Below, in pieces: positions 1-6,575 of a stretch of 6,638 nucleotides of DNA. The position numbers and the translations under genes were made by a program. The notes beneath the pieces are model-generated. The model made no database searches. It was not told the origin of the DNA and saw only the letters and a list, made by a program, of their open reading frames with translations. Positions within the stretch are counted from its first letter, which is position 1. Each line of letters starts with the position of its first letter. The stretch is from positions 1 through 6,638 of the forward strand of contig CAMCJW010000169.1 of NCBI GenBank assembly GCA_945875195.1, written 5' to 3'. Source of the stretch: Chitinophaga pinensis. GTDB lineage: Bacteria > Bacteroidota > Bacteroidia > UKL13-3.

Positions 1-662
1 AATTCACCCGTAACCACTGTACCAAATTTGGTACGGATAACATTGTAATGAATATTCTTTTCAACGCTATTGTCAGAAACTTGAGCATGATTTAATTTGT
101 CTTCTAACATATAACCAGCAATGTGGTATTCGCCAGTTGCATCAGCAAAAAATTTGCCATCAGCAACTACATTTAATAAACCATCAGCCTCTTTCATCGT
201 TAACACGCAATTTACAACAGCAGTTTTAGCAACCTGTGTTGTAATGGTATTGATTGCAGTTGTGCCTGTTGCTGTACTACCACCAACCATCGCTGCAAAA
301 GGAGCATCGTTCGCGCCTAAATACATTGCTGGCACACCAGATGGATTAAATATGCCAGATAACAAATCGGCATCAGCACATTTCATAGGATCATTACCAA
401 CTTGGCATGAAATAATAGTTGTTTTAGGGCCAACTGCAGATGCTTTAATTTGCTCTTTTGCAGGTTTTCCATAAGCACCACAAGGAGGGCACCAAGTTCC
501 ACCAAAATAAAATACGGTAGATTTTTGTTCTTGAGGAATTGTTACAGTTCCTGTTCCGTTGTTATTACCTCCATCAGTTTTGGTTTCTTCTTTTTTACAA
601 GCAGTAATTGTTAAGGAAAGACCAATTAGTATGGCTAACGAACTTTTGAATAATTTTTTCAT
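1..662 (-). CDS. Omp28-like lipoprotein with a thioredoxin-type CPPC motif, C-terminus cut off by the window edge
   Basis: I translated this by hand: 220 codons run open from the ATG at 662 to the left edge with no stop, so the C-terminus is missing. The N-terminus is a lipoprotein signal: basic MKKLFK, a hydrophobic stretch, and a lipobox ITAC with Cys22 as the lipidation site. KKEE follows the Cys and resembles the K-(D/E)2 surface-export signal known from Bacteroidota lipoproteins. A low-complexity linker rich in Gly, Asn and Thr (about 29-39) leads to a thioredoxin-like fold: a strand, then WCPPCG (Cys58 and Cys61), and a candidate cis-proline in GVPAMY (Pro111). Near the right end of the visible part, a segment around HYNVIRT (205-211) resembles the Omp28-related family. 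From this I infer a cell-surface or outer-membrane lipoprotein with possible disulfide redox activity; the substrate is unknown. It has its own promoter upstream. The family assignment rests on motif recall and the thioredoxin-like part is clearer. Confidence 0.8.
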   Translation of the reverse strand, partial: MKKLFKSSLAILIGLSLTITACKKEETKTDGGNNNGTGTVTIPQEQKSTVFYFGGTWCPPCGAYGKPAKEQIKASAVGPKTTIISCQVGNDPMKCADADLLSGIFNPSGVPAMYLGANDAPFAAMVGGSTATGTTAINTITTQVAKTAVVNCVLTMKEADGLLNVVADGKFFADATGEYHIAGYMLEDKLNHAQVSDNSVEKNIHYNVIRTKFGTVVTGE

Positions 663-686
663 TTTTTTTGATTTAAAATAGTAAAA

Positions 687-716
687 CAAATATTGCCATT
701 TTTTTTAATTAAACAA
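687..716 (-). promoter_or_regulatory. Bacteroidota-type promoter for the Omp28-like lipoprotein gene
   Basis: On the minus strand TTG (716-714) is followed by exactly 19 bases and then AATATTTG (694-687). This matches the Bacteroidota sigma-A consensus TTG-N19-TAnnTTTG with one mismatch, in the first base of the -7 box. The spacer contains a run of eight A on the minus strand. The predicted transcript start is near 682, giving an AT-rich leader of about 20 bases before the ATG at 662 with no Shine-Dalgarno sequence. I found no convincing terminator between the nadC stop and this promoter, so read-through from nadC is also possible. Confidence 0.6.
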
Positions 717-755
717 GCGTTAAATTCATTTATTTTTTGCAAAATGCACAATAAT

Positions 756-1610
756 TTAACCTTCTACTTTCATGCTCAAATCAATGCTTTTGGCTGAATG
801 GGTGAGGGCGCCAACAGAAATAAAATCAACCCCAGTTGCGGCAAATGCTGTAATGGTATCCATGGTAATTCCGCCACTGGCCTCGGTTTCAAAGCGTTTA
901 TCAATTAATTTAATTGCCTCTGCAAGTAGTTCTGGCGTAAAATTATCGAGCATAATTCTGTTAATTCCTCCAATTTCCAAAACTTGTTGCACTTCTTCTA
1001 GACTTCTTGTTTCTACTTCAATGGGTAGGTTCAAACCTTTAAATTTTAAATATTGGTGTGTTTTTTCTATGGCTTGTTTGATACCACCGGCAAAATCAAT
1101 GTGGTTATCCTTGAGCATAATCATGTCGTACAAACCAATGCGGTGATTGTCGCAACCACCAATTTTAACGGCCCATTTCTCCAAAAGGCGCATTCCTGGG
1201 GTAGTTTTTCTGGTATCTAAAACGGTGGTATGGTAATCTTTTAAGAGCAAATTTATGTTGTAACTCATTGTTGCAATACCACTTAATCGCTGCATAAAAT
1301 TGAGCACCAATCTTTCGGAGGTTAAAATACTAATGTCTGAACCAATCACTTCAAAAATACGGTCGCCAGATTTAATTAGCTCACCATCTTTTTTTAAAGG
1401 ATGGTAAAGAATACCTGAATCTAATCTTTTAAAAATATAGCCTGCTAATTCTATGCCTGCAATTACCCCATCCTGTTTGGCAACACAATATGCTTTTCCA
1501 ATTTTATCAGCAGGTATGCATGCCAAAGAACTGTGATCGCCTGTTCCTACATCTTCTCTGATGGCAATTTCAATGAGTTCTTTGATGTCGTTGTTTAATA
1601 AAATATCCAT
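756..1610 (-). CDS. nadC: Quinolinate phosphoribosyltransferase (nicotinate-nucleotide pyrophosphorylase, carboxylating)
   Basis: NadC converts quinolinate and PRPP to nicotinate mononucleotide, CO2 and pyrophosphate, the entry of de novo precursors into NAD synthesis in the cytosol. The 284 residues match the usual family length. The N-terminal domain carries REDVGTGD (18-25), and ERLVLNFMQRLSGIAT (99-114) leads into the barrel domain. DTRKTTPG (132-139), the GGCDNHR stretch (151-157), MLKDNH (165-170), IEVE (197-200), LDNF (221-224), SGGI (245-248) and SVGALTHS (265-272) follow in the expected order. Arg100, Arg134, Lys135, His156, Arg157 and Lys167 line up at a constant offset of five with the active-site residues I recall from the Mycobacterium tuberculosis enzyme. 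The gene appears intact. It starts one base after the hutH stop and so is probably the last gene of a hisS-hutH-nadC transcript. No nadA or nadB is visible in the window. Confidence 0.96.
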   Translation of the reverse strand: MDILLNNDIKELIEIAIREDVGTGDHSSLACIPADKIGKAYCVAKQDGVIAGIELAGYIFKRLDSGILYHPLKKDGELIKSGDRIFEVIGSDISILTSERLVLNFMQRLSGIATMSYNINLLLKDYHTTVLDTRKTTPGMRLLEKWAVKIGGCDNHRIGLYDMIMLKDNHIDFAGGIKQAIEKTHQYLKFKGLNLPIEVETRSLEEVQQVLEIGGINRIMLDNFTPELLAEAIKLIDKRFETEASGGITMDTITAFAATGVDFISVGALTHSAKSIDLSMKVEG

Positions 1611-1611
1611 A

Positions 1612-3150
1612 TTATGATTCGTTTAATTCACCTAATCGATCCGTTGGCAAAACCAGTTTTTGCGTAGTGATGAATTTTCTGGTCTTTTGAATGTCGTCAT
1701 ACAAATACCTATCGTTTTCTAAGCTAGGAACTACTTTTCTATATAATGCTAATTTCTCTTCAATGATGGTAGAGCTTTCACTCGGTCTTCTAAATTCGAG
1801 CGCCTGAGTGGCATTCATGTATTCAATAGCCAGAATGGTTTCTAGGTTATAACATATCTTTAGTAGTTTGGTAGCAGAGTTGGCTCCCATACTCACATGG
1901 TCTTCTTGTCCGTTACTGCTTACAATGCTATCTACGCTCGCTGGTGTGCATAGCTGTTTGTTTTGACTCACAATACTAGCAGCGGTGTATTGAGGAATCA
2001 TGAAACCCGAATTTAAACCAGGATTTGCTGTTAAGAATGGCGGCAAGTTTCTCGCTCCTGAAATCAATTGGAAGGTTCTTCTTTCCGAAATATTACCTAG
2101 CTCTGCCAGAGCGAGTGCCATAAAATCGTAAGCCAAAGCTAGGGGCTGTCCATGGAAATTTCCGCCCGAAATAATCTTATCTAAATGAGGAAAAATATTA
2201 GGATTATCAGTAACCGAATTGATCTCCCTGGTTACAGTCTCTTTATAATAAGCAAATGCATCCATGGATGCACCATGAACTTGGGGAATGCAGCGAAAAG
2301 AATAAGGGTCTTGTACTTGGGGTTTATCTTCAAGTGCAATTTTACTGTCTTTTAAAAAGTAACTTATTAAATTAGCCGTATCTACTTGTCCGTTGTGGGG
2401 GCGTAGTTTATGTAATTCTGGGTGAAATGGATCTAAGCGCGCATTAAACGCATCAATGGAATTTGCTGCAATAAAATTAGCCCATGTTATCATTTGAAAA
2501 GCCCTGAAATAAATATAAATACCATAGGCACTCATAAATTGTGTTCCGTTGATGAGAGCTAAGCCTTCTTTTGATTGCAATTTTATGGGTTCCCAACCCA
2601 TCTCTTCTAGTACATTCTTGGCTTCAGTTCTTTCAAAGCCTTCGCCCTTATCCATCCATACTTTTCCCTCGCCTATCAAAGGTAAACAAAGATGTGCAAG
2701 CGGCGCTAAATCGCCACTGGCTCCTAAGGATCCTTGCTCATATACAACGGGAAAAATATCATGGTTAAAAAAGTCAATTAATCTTTCAACAGTGCTAACG
2801 CTTACGCCACTGTGGCCAAAAGCCAAAGATTGAACTTTCAATAATAGCATGATCCTAATGATGCCGATCTCTACATAGTCTCCAGCTCCACAAGCATGGG
2901 AACGAAGCAGATTTTCCTGTAAAGTTTGTAACTCATCATTTGAAATTATTGTATCGCACAAAGATCCAAAACCAGTATTTACACCATAAATAGGAGCCTT
3001 ATTGTCGGCCATTTTTTTATCTAGGTAGTTCCGGCAAGTTTCTATGTCGATTCTTGTTTTATGGGAGAGTTTTAGTTTTAAATCATTGGATAAAATTTTC
3101 TCAACATCGTTAAGGCTTAGCTCATGGGTAATTTCAAATATGGAACTCAT
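1612..3150 (-). CDS. hutH: Histidine ammonia-lyase (histidase)
   Basis: HutH removes ammonia from L-histidine to give trans-urocanate, the first step of histidine breakdown. It is a cytosolic enzyme of the MIO family. The 512 residues are normal for bacterial histidases. The cofactor is formed from Ala144-Ser145-Gly146 in LGASGDLAPLAHL. Other active-site motifs are YGVNTGFG (Tyr55), RSH (His85), NGTQ (Asn201), VQDPYSFRC (Gln280, Tyr283, Arg286), GGNFHG (Phe332) and GQEDHVSMG (Glu416). Their positions closely track the known residues of the Pseudomonas putida enzyme. The Glu of QED and the GDLAPLAHL context favour histidine. The tyrosine ammonia-lyases of flexirubin clusters, as I recall them, have QD and GDLVQL instead. 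The gene lies 2 bases after hisS and 1 base before nadC. No hutU, hutI or hutG is in the window, so later steps must be encoded elsewhere or be absent. Confidence 0.94.
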   Translation of the reverse strand: MSSIFEITHELSLNDVEKILSNDLKLKLSHKTRIDIETCRNYLDKKMADNKAPIYGVNTGFGSLCDTIISNDELQTLQENLLRSHACGAGDYVEIGIIRIMLLLKVQSLAFGHSGVSVSTVERLIDFFNHDIFPVVYEQGSLGASGDLAPLAHLCLPLIGEGKVWMDKGEGFERTEAKNVLEEMGWEPIKLQSKEGLALINGTQFMSAYGIYIYFRAFQMITWANFIAANSIDAFNARLDPFHPELHKLRPHNGQVDTANLISYFLKDSKIALEDKPQVQDPYSFRCIPQVHGASMDAFAYYKETVTREINSVTDNPNIFPHLDKIISGGNFHGQPLALAYDFMALALAELGNISERRTFQLISGARNLPPFLTANPGLNSGFMIPQYTAASIVSQNKQLCTPASVDSIVSSNGQEDHVSMGANSATKLLKICYNLETILAIEYMNATQALEFRRPSESSTIIEEKLALYRKVVPSLENDRYLYDDIQKTRKFITTQKLVLPTDRLGELNES

Positions 3151-3152
3151 TA

Positions 3153-4577
3153 CTAGATAATTTGTGTTAATTCTGTTTTTGTAACTTCAGTTTGAACGCC
3201 ACTTAATAAATTTTTTAATGGGTATTTTTCAGAGGCCAATTCATTGGAGCCAATGATACAAGCATATTCAATGCTTAATTTATTGGCATACTCTAATTGT
3301 TTGCCAATTTTTTTGGTAATATCTGGATAGATTTCTGCCGCAATACCATTGGCTCTAACTTCCGCACAAAGTTCTAATGCCCTTTGTTGGGTTTCTTCAT
3401 CGAAGTAGCAAAACAATATTTTGGTTTCATTGGCTTTTAGTGAGGCAGGAAACAAAGCCAAATCTTCCATCACATCGTATATTCTATCTAAGCCAAATGA
3501 AATGCCTACGCCAGAAATTCCTGGCAAACCAAAAATGCCAGTTAGGTTATCGTACCTACCGCCACCGCCAATACTCGATTTAAATGTGCCAGCATTTGCC
3601 TGAACCTCTACAATGGCGCCGGTATAATAGCTTAATCCACGGGCAAGTGTGACATCTATTTTTATTTCGTTTTTGGTTTGAAGGGTGCTTAAAAATTGCA
3701 TCACTTTTTTAAGTTCTATGCAACCCAAATTCCCATCCTCAATATGCCCCAACATTTCTTCTAATTGTTGCAAAGGATTATTGGTTTCTACTAATGCTAA
3801 AAATGTGAGGATACTGGCACATTGTGTTTCATTTAGGCCAGATTTTAGCAGTTCATTTTTTACGCCATCTGATCCAATTTTATCTAATTTATCAATGGCA
3901 ACGGTAATGTCTATAAACTTGTCCTGAGCGCCTATGTGCTGGGCAAGTGCATTGAGTAGTTTGCGGTTATTTATTTTAATAATAACCGGTATTTGAAGCT
4001 CAGCAAAAACTTCATCATAAATTTTTAATAGTTCTGCTTCATTCAATAAACTATCGGTTCCAACCACATCTGCATCGCACTGCCAAAATTCGCGGTATCG
4101 TCCTTTTTGTGGCCTATCCGAGCGCCAAACAGGCTGCATTTGGTAGCGTTTGAAGGGTAGGGTAATGTCGTTTCGGTTCATGGCTACAAACCTTGCAAAG
4201 GGTACTGTTAAATCGTAACGTAGGCCTTTTTCTGCAATAAAAGGGAGGCTAATTTTGGCGTCTAAATTGGCAACTTTGCCATCAACAGAGGGTAAATATG
4301 TTTGATCTATTTCTTCATGACTTGAAGTTTTACTTTGGAATTCAATTAGTTTTTTAAAGTAATCGCCTGAGTTGATTATTTTATAGAGCAGTTGGTCGCC
4401 CTCATCACCATATTTGCCAGTGAGGGTGCTGAGTTGCTCCATTGCAGGTGTTTCTAGAGGCATAAAGCCATATTTCTTAAATACCTTTTCAATGATATTT
4501 AAAAGGTATTTCCTGCGCTGAACCATTAACGGGTTGAAGTCGCGGGTGCCTTGCGGTAAACTTGGTTTTTGCGCCAT
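3153..4577 (-). CDS. hisS: Histidyl-tRNA synthetase
   Basis: HisS attaches histidine to tRNA-His and is an essential, cytosolic, dimeric class II synthetase. The protein has 474 residues. The N-terminus PQGTRDF (9-15) is typical. Motif 1 lies around GFMPLETPAMEQ (37-48). Motif 2 runs through RYQMQPVWRSDRPQKGRYREF (split here at about 144-164), with catalytic Arg residues. The histidine-binding signature is LARGLSYYTG (311-320), with Arg313 in the place of the catalytic arginine and Ser316 where many homologues have Asp. Motif 3 is GVGISFGLDR (356-365), and the anticodon-binding domain fills about 385-474. A segment of about 40 residues (71-113) between LLYKI and LRYDLTVPFARF makes the enzyme longer than the E. 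coli type; similar segments are, to my knowledge, common in Bacteroidota HisRS. It is the first gene of the tight group with hutH and nadC. I found no clear promoter match in the 142 bases upstream. Confidence 0.96.
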   Translation of the reverse strand: MAQKPSLPQGTRDFNPLMVQRRKYLLNIIEKVFKKYGFMPLETPAMEQLSTLTGKYGDEGDQLLYKIINSGDYFKKLIEFQSKTSSHEEIDQTYLPSVDGKVANLDAKISLPFIAEKGLRYDLTVPFARFVAMNRNDITLPFKRYQMQPVWRSDRPQKGRYREFWQCDADVVGTDSLLNEAELLKIYDEVFAELQIPVIIKINNRKLLNALAQHIGAQDKFIDITVAIDKLDKIGSDGVKNELLKSGLNETQCASILTFLALVETNNPLQQLEEMLGHIEDGNLGCIELKKVMQFLSTLQTKNEIKIDVTLARGLSYYTGAIVEVQANAGTFKSSIGGGGRYDNLTGIFGLPGISGVGISFGLDRIYDVMEDLALFPASLKANETKILFCYFDEETQQRALELCAEVRANGIAAEIYPDITKKIGKQLEYANKLSIEYACIIGSNELASEKYPLKNLLSGVQTEVTKTELTQII

Positions 4578-4620
4578 AAGTAGCTGCGAATATAAGAATT
4601 GAAAAGAAAGAAAAACCTAA

Positions 4621-4635
4621 TTCACAAAAAGTGAA
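4621..4635. repeat. Short perfect inverted repeat upstream of hisS
   Basis: TTCAC-AAAAA-GTGAA is a perfect 5-base dyad with a 5-base A/T spacer, starting 44 bases before the hisS start codon. It could be an operator for the hisS-hutH-nadC group. It is a poor terminator for the DUF4293 gene because the stem is short and the T run lies in the loop. A dyad this short can arise by chance in AT-rich DNA. Confidence 0.3.
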
Positions 4636-4680
4636 GGTACTTTTAATGAGGTAAAATCATAAAATTTACTCACAGTCTTG

Positions 4681-4705
4681 TGTAATGGCGATTATCAGTA
4701 TTACA
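4681..4705. repeat. Inverted repeat just past the DUF4293 stop codon
   Basis: TGTAAT (4681-4686) and ATTACA (4700-4705) form a 6-base dyad with a 13-base loop. It lies 14 bases past the stop codon of the DUF4293 gene in the direction of transcription. No U-tract follows on the minus strand, so it is not a standard intrinsic terminator. It may be an mRNA 3' structure, a protein-binding site or chance. A second small dyad, CACA-GTCT-TGTG, overlaps it at 4671-4682. Confidence 0.25.
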
Positions 4706-4719
4706 ACATATTAGATTTA

Positions 4720-5205
4720 TTACCGGATACGGTCGGCACTCCTCACCAAATCTTCGTCTTTTTTGATTAAAAAGTAAACCCTCACGTTCAAGTATAGCAT
4801 AAATAGTAATAAGGTAATTCCAACCATCGACGAGAGCATCATTTTTTCGGAACTAAAGTTTGGAATAAATAAGTAGGCTTTAACCGCAAATGTTCCAATT
4901 AAGCTAATGATTGCCAATAAATTAATTTGAGTAAAGCTCATTTGCCTGATCCTATTTTTGAAGTTCATCAAAACATAGGCGCTCAACCCAATAATGATCG
5001 AGACTAGTAGGATCAAAACGAATTGTAGGTTGCTTTCTATTAAAATGCCATTTTCTAGCTTGTTGAAATAAAACAAATTGAGCACGTACTCAGTGGTTTT
5101 ACTTTCTGGTTCAACATAAACCAAGTGCAAAACATTGATGCCGCATAGCGCTGCGGCAATAAGGATAATAACAAGTAAAAATACCGATTGAATGCGTTGA
5201 ATCAT
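4720..5205 (-). CDS. DUF4293 family four-helix inner-membrane protein
   Basis: The function is unknown. The 161-residue protein begins MIQRIQSVFLL and ends EDLVRSADRIR, both recognisable as DUF4293, a family found in Bacteroidota. Four hydrophobic helices can be seen at about residues 8-29, 61-81, 94-115 and 122-147. There is a loop with acidic residues between helices 1 and 2, and basic residues flank helices 2 and 4 (NFKNRIR, IKKDED). The pattern predicts an integral inner-membrane protein with both ends in the cytoplasm. An in-frame ATG at 5232 would add nine residues (MLELQFLCT), but the conserved family start is MIQRIQ, and a possible promoter overlaps the extra codons. The gene is 78 bases downstream of msrA and 142 bases upstream of hisS, so its operon membership is unclear. 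Confidence 0.85.
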   Translation of the reverse strand: MIQRIQSVFLLVIILIAAALCGINVLHLVYVEPESKTTEYVLNLFYFNKLENGILIESNLQFVLILLVSIIIGLSAYVLMNFKNRIRQMSFTQINLLAIISLIGTFAVKAYLFIPNFSSEKMMLSSMVGITLLLFMLYLNVRVYFLIKKDEDLVRSADRIR

Positions 5206-5209
5206 GGTG

Positions 5210-5240
5210 CAAAGGAATTGTAATTCAAGCAAATTTCAAA
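5210..5240 (-). promoter_or_regulatory. Possible promoter placing the transcript start at the DUF4293 start codon
   Basis: On the minus strand TTTG (5240-5237) is followed by 19 bases and TTCCTTTG (5217-5210). This has the -33 box, spacing and TTTG half of the Bacteroidota consensus TTTG-N19-TAnnTTTG, but TT replaces TA at the start of the -7 box. If transcription starts five bases past the box, +1 falls on or next to the A of the ATG at 5205, which would make the mRNA leaderless. The match is imperfect and such motifs are frequent in AT-rich DNA. Confidence 0.35.
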
Positions 5241-5283
5241 AGAAACTCAGATTGAATAAAACTTTAAGCCAACTAATCTATAA

Positions 5284-5940
5284 CTATTTCTTTCTCAATT
5301 TCTCGCCAAACACCTTTTCAAACTTTTCCAATTTGGGTGCAATCACAAATTGGCAGTATGATTGAGAGCTATTTTGATTGTAATAATTTTGGTGGTAATC
5401 TTCGGCCAAATAGAAATTGGTATAGGCGGTAATTTCTGTTACAATTGGATTCTTAAACGCACCACTTGCGTCCAAATCTTTTTTGTATTTTTCTGCTAAT
5501 TCTTTTTGTTCTTCATTCACATAAAAAATAGCAGAACGGTATTGCGTACCTATATCATTTCCTTGTCTGTTTAATGTTGTAGGGTCATGGGTTTGCCAAA
5601 ACACAGATAGCAAGGTTTCGAAACTTACTTTTTTAGGGTCATACATAATTTTGCAAACTTCGGCATGACCAGTTGTTCCTTCACAAACCTCGCGGTAAGG
5701 AGGGTTTTTGATAAATCCACCGCTATAGCCAGATATTACCTTTTCAACGCCATCAATTCTCTGGTAGATAGCTTCCAAACACCAAAAGCATCCTGCGCCA
5801 AAAATTGCAGAATCTAAATTTTGTTCATTTATTGTAGTCATTGTAGTTTCTTGTTTCTTAGTTGTGTTTTTTTTCTCTGTTTGCGATTGACAACTTATGC
5901 CAATAAATAGTAAACAGCATACCATCAAATTAGATTTCAT
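5284..5940 (-). CDS. msrA: Peptide methionine (S)-S-oxide reductase MsrA with lipoprotein-like signal peptide
   Basis: MsrA reduces the S-epimer of methionine sulfoxide in oxidised proteins back to methionine. I chose the ATG at 5940 (218 residues). It starts 4 bases after the upstream stop and opens with a signal-like MKSNLMVCCLLFIGISC, where Cys17 is a likely lipidation site. The longer reading from 5970 would overlap the upstream gene by 26 bases and put charged residues before the signal. A Lys/Thr/Gln-rich linker (18-41) precedes the catalytic domain. It has GAGCFWCLE (catalytic Cys51), SGYSGG (70-75), PPYREVC (Tyr82), TGHAEVC (Glu94), QTHDPTTLNRQGNDIGTQYRS (about 116-136, with Asp129 and Tyr134) and YCQFVIAPK (195-203, with a probable recycling Cys196). 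The lipobox has Gly at -3, which is not ideal. An envelope location is therefore inferred; an internal start at Met34 would give a cytosolic form. No msrB is fused or adjacent. Confidence 0.93.
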   Translation of the reverse strand: MKSNLMVCCLLFIGISCQSQTEKKNTTKKQETTMTTINEQNLDSAIFGAGCFWCLEAIYQRIDGVEKVISGYSGGFIKNPPYREVCEGTTGHAEVCKIMYDPKKVSFETLLSVFWQTHDPTTLNRQGNDIGTQYRSAIFYVNEEQKELAEKYKKDLDASGAFKNPIVTEITAYTNFYLAEDYHQNYYNQNSSQSYCQFVIAPKLEKFEKVFGEKLRKK

Positions 5941-5944
5941 GTTT

Positions 5945-6571
5945 TTAAACTGTTGAATTGGGTTTTGCATAAGGCAATGTACCTATTTTTTCTGATTTAT
6001 AATAGGTTTCTAATCCTTGTACAATAAGGGTTCTTGCAGCACTGAGGTTTAAAACGCCCGATTCTAAAATGAATTCTGGCGCCAGATAAATTTCCTGCAC
6101 CTTGCCAATGAGTATGATGGTTTGGTTTGATTTGACAAAAATTTCTTCTTCGAGAGTAAGTCCAATTTTAATCGGACTTTCTAAAACATAGGGAGCTGTT
6201 AAAACTTCACCATAAAATTCCGTAAAGCCGCATGCATCAAATTCACTTTCGTTTCTAGGATACCTTGCTGAGGTTTGGTGAGCTTGTTGGTATAACTCAA
6301 TTGGCACATGGTTAATGGTAAAGTGCCCGGTTTCTTTGATGTTTTCATAGGTGTGGCGTTCAACCGTTGCAGGCCTGTGCACAAAGCCCATCAATGGTGG
6401 GTTTGCGCCAATATGCACAACAGATGAAAAGATGGCCAAATTGCTTAATCCACTTACACTTTTGGTGCCAATTAAATGTGCAGATTTATAACCAGATAAG
6501 CCATTAATTAAATTGGTTCTATCTTGTTTTTCAAAAGCTTCAATATCGGAAAGTGAAAATTTAATTTCCAT
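5945..6571 (-). CDS. Flavin reductase family protein (FMN-binding split barrel)
   Basis: This 208-residue protein belongs to the flavin reductase-like, FMN-binding split-barrel family. Members reduce or carry FMN using NAD(P)H, or act as flavoredoxin-like electron carriers; the partner here is unknown. The recognisable core is NLAIFSSVVHIGANPPLMGF (44-63), the flavin-binding region. HRPATVERHTYENI (65-78) and GHFTINHV (82-89) follow, as is usual in the family. The C-terminal KIGTLPYAKP (195-204) is typical of the Bacteroidota branch. The start at 6571 was chosen because MEIKFSLSDIEAFE matches the expected N-terminus. The in-frame ATG at 6634 would add 21 residues that overlap the preceding SDR gene and look unrelated. 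The gene lies 4 bases after the SDR stop and 4 bases before msrA, so the three are probably co-transcribed. No signal peptide is seen, so it is likely cytosolic. Confidence 0.87.
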   Translation of the reverse strand: MEIKFSLSDIEAFEKQDRTNLINGLSGYKSAHLIGTKSVSGLSNLAIFSSVVHIGANPPLMGFVHRPATVERHTYENIKETGHFTINHVPIELYQQAHQTSARYPRNESEFDACGFTEFYGEVLTAPYVLESPIKIGLTLEEEIFVKSNQTIILIGKVQEIYLAPEFILESGVLNLSAARTLIVQGLETYYKSEKIGTLPYAKPNSTV

Positions 6572-6575
6572 GTTA

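Noticed and set aside
121..474. Plus-strand open frame of 117 codons
   Set aside because: It lies entirely antisense to the Omp28-like lipoprotein gene, which has a signal peptide, CPPC motif and promoter. The plus-strand product has no recognisable features.
731..758. Possible terminator after nadC (TGCA-TTT-TGCA followed by A/T-rich DNA)
   Set aside because: The stem is only four clean base pairs, and the run after it on the minus strand is A rather than T. It is not a convincing intrinsic terminator.
772..1146. Plus-strand open frame of 124 codons
   Set aside because: It is antisense to conserved nadC motifs and its translation is low in recognisable structure, so it is a shadow frame.
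2549..2833. Overlapping plus-strand open frames inside hutH
   Set aside because: They are antisense to the conserved MIO region of hutH and have no independent start signals or family resemblance.
4587..4594. TATATTCG as a -7 box for hisS
   Set aside because: It has one mismatch to TAnnTTTG, but no TTG lies at the right distance upstream and the leader would be only about five bases.
5941..5970. Longer N-terminus for MsrA (10 extra residues)
   Set aside because: It would overlap the flavin reductase gene by 26 bases and spoil the signal-like N-terminus. The ATG at 5940 follows that gene's stop by 4 bases.
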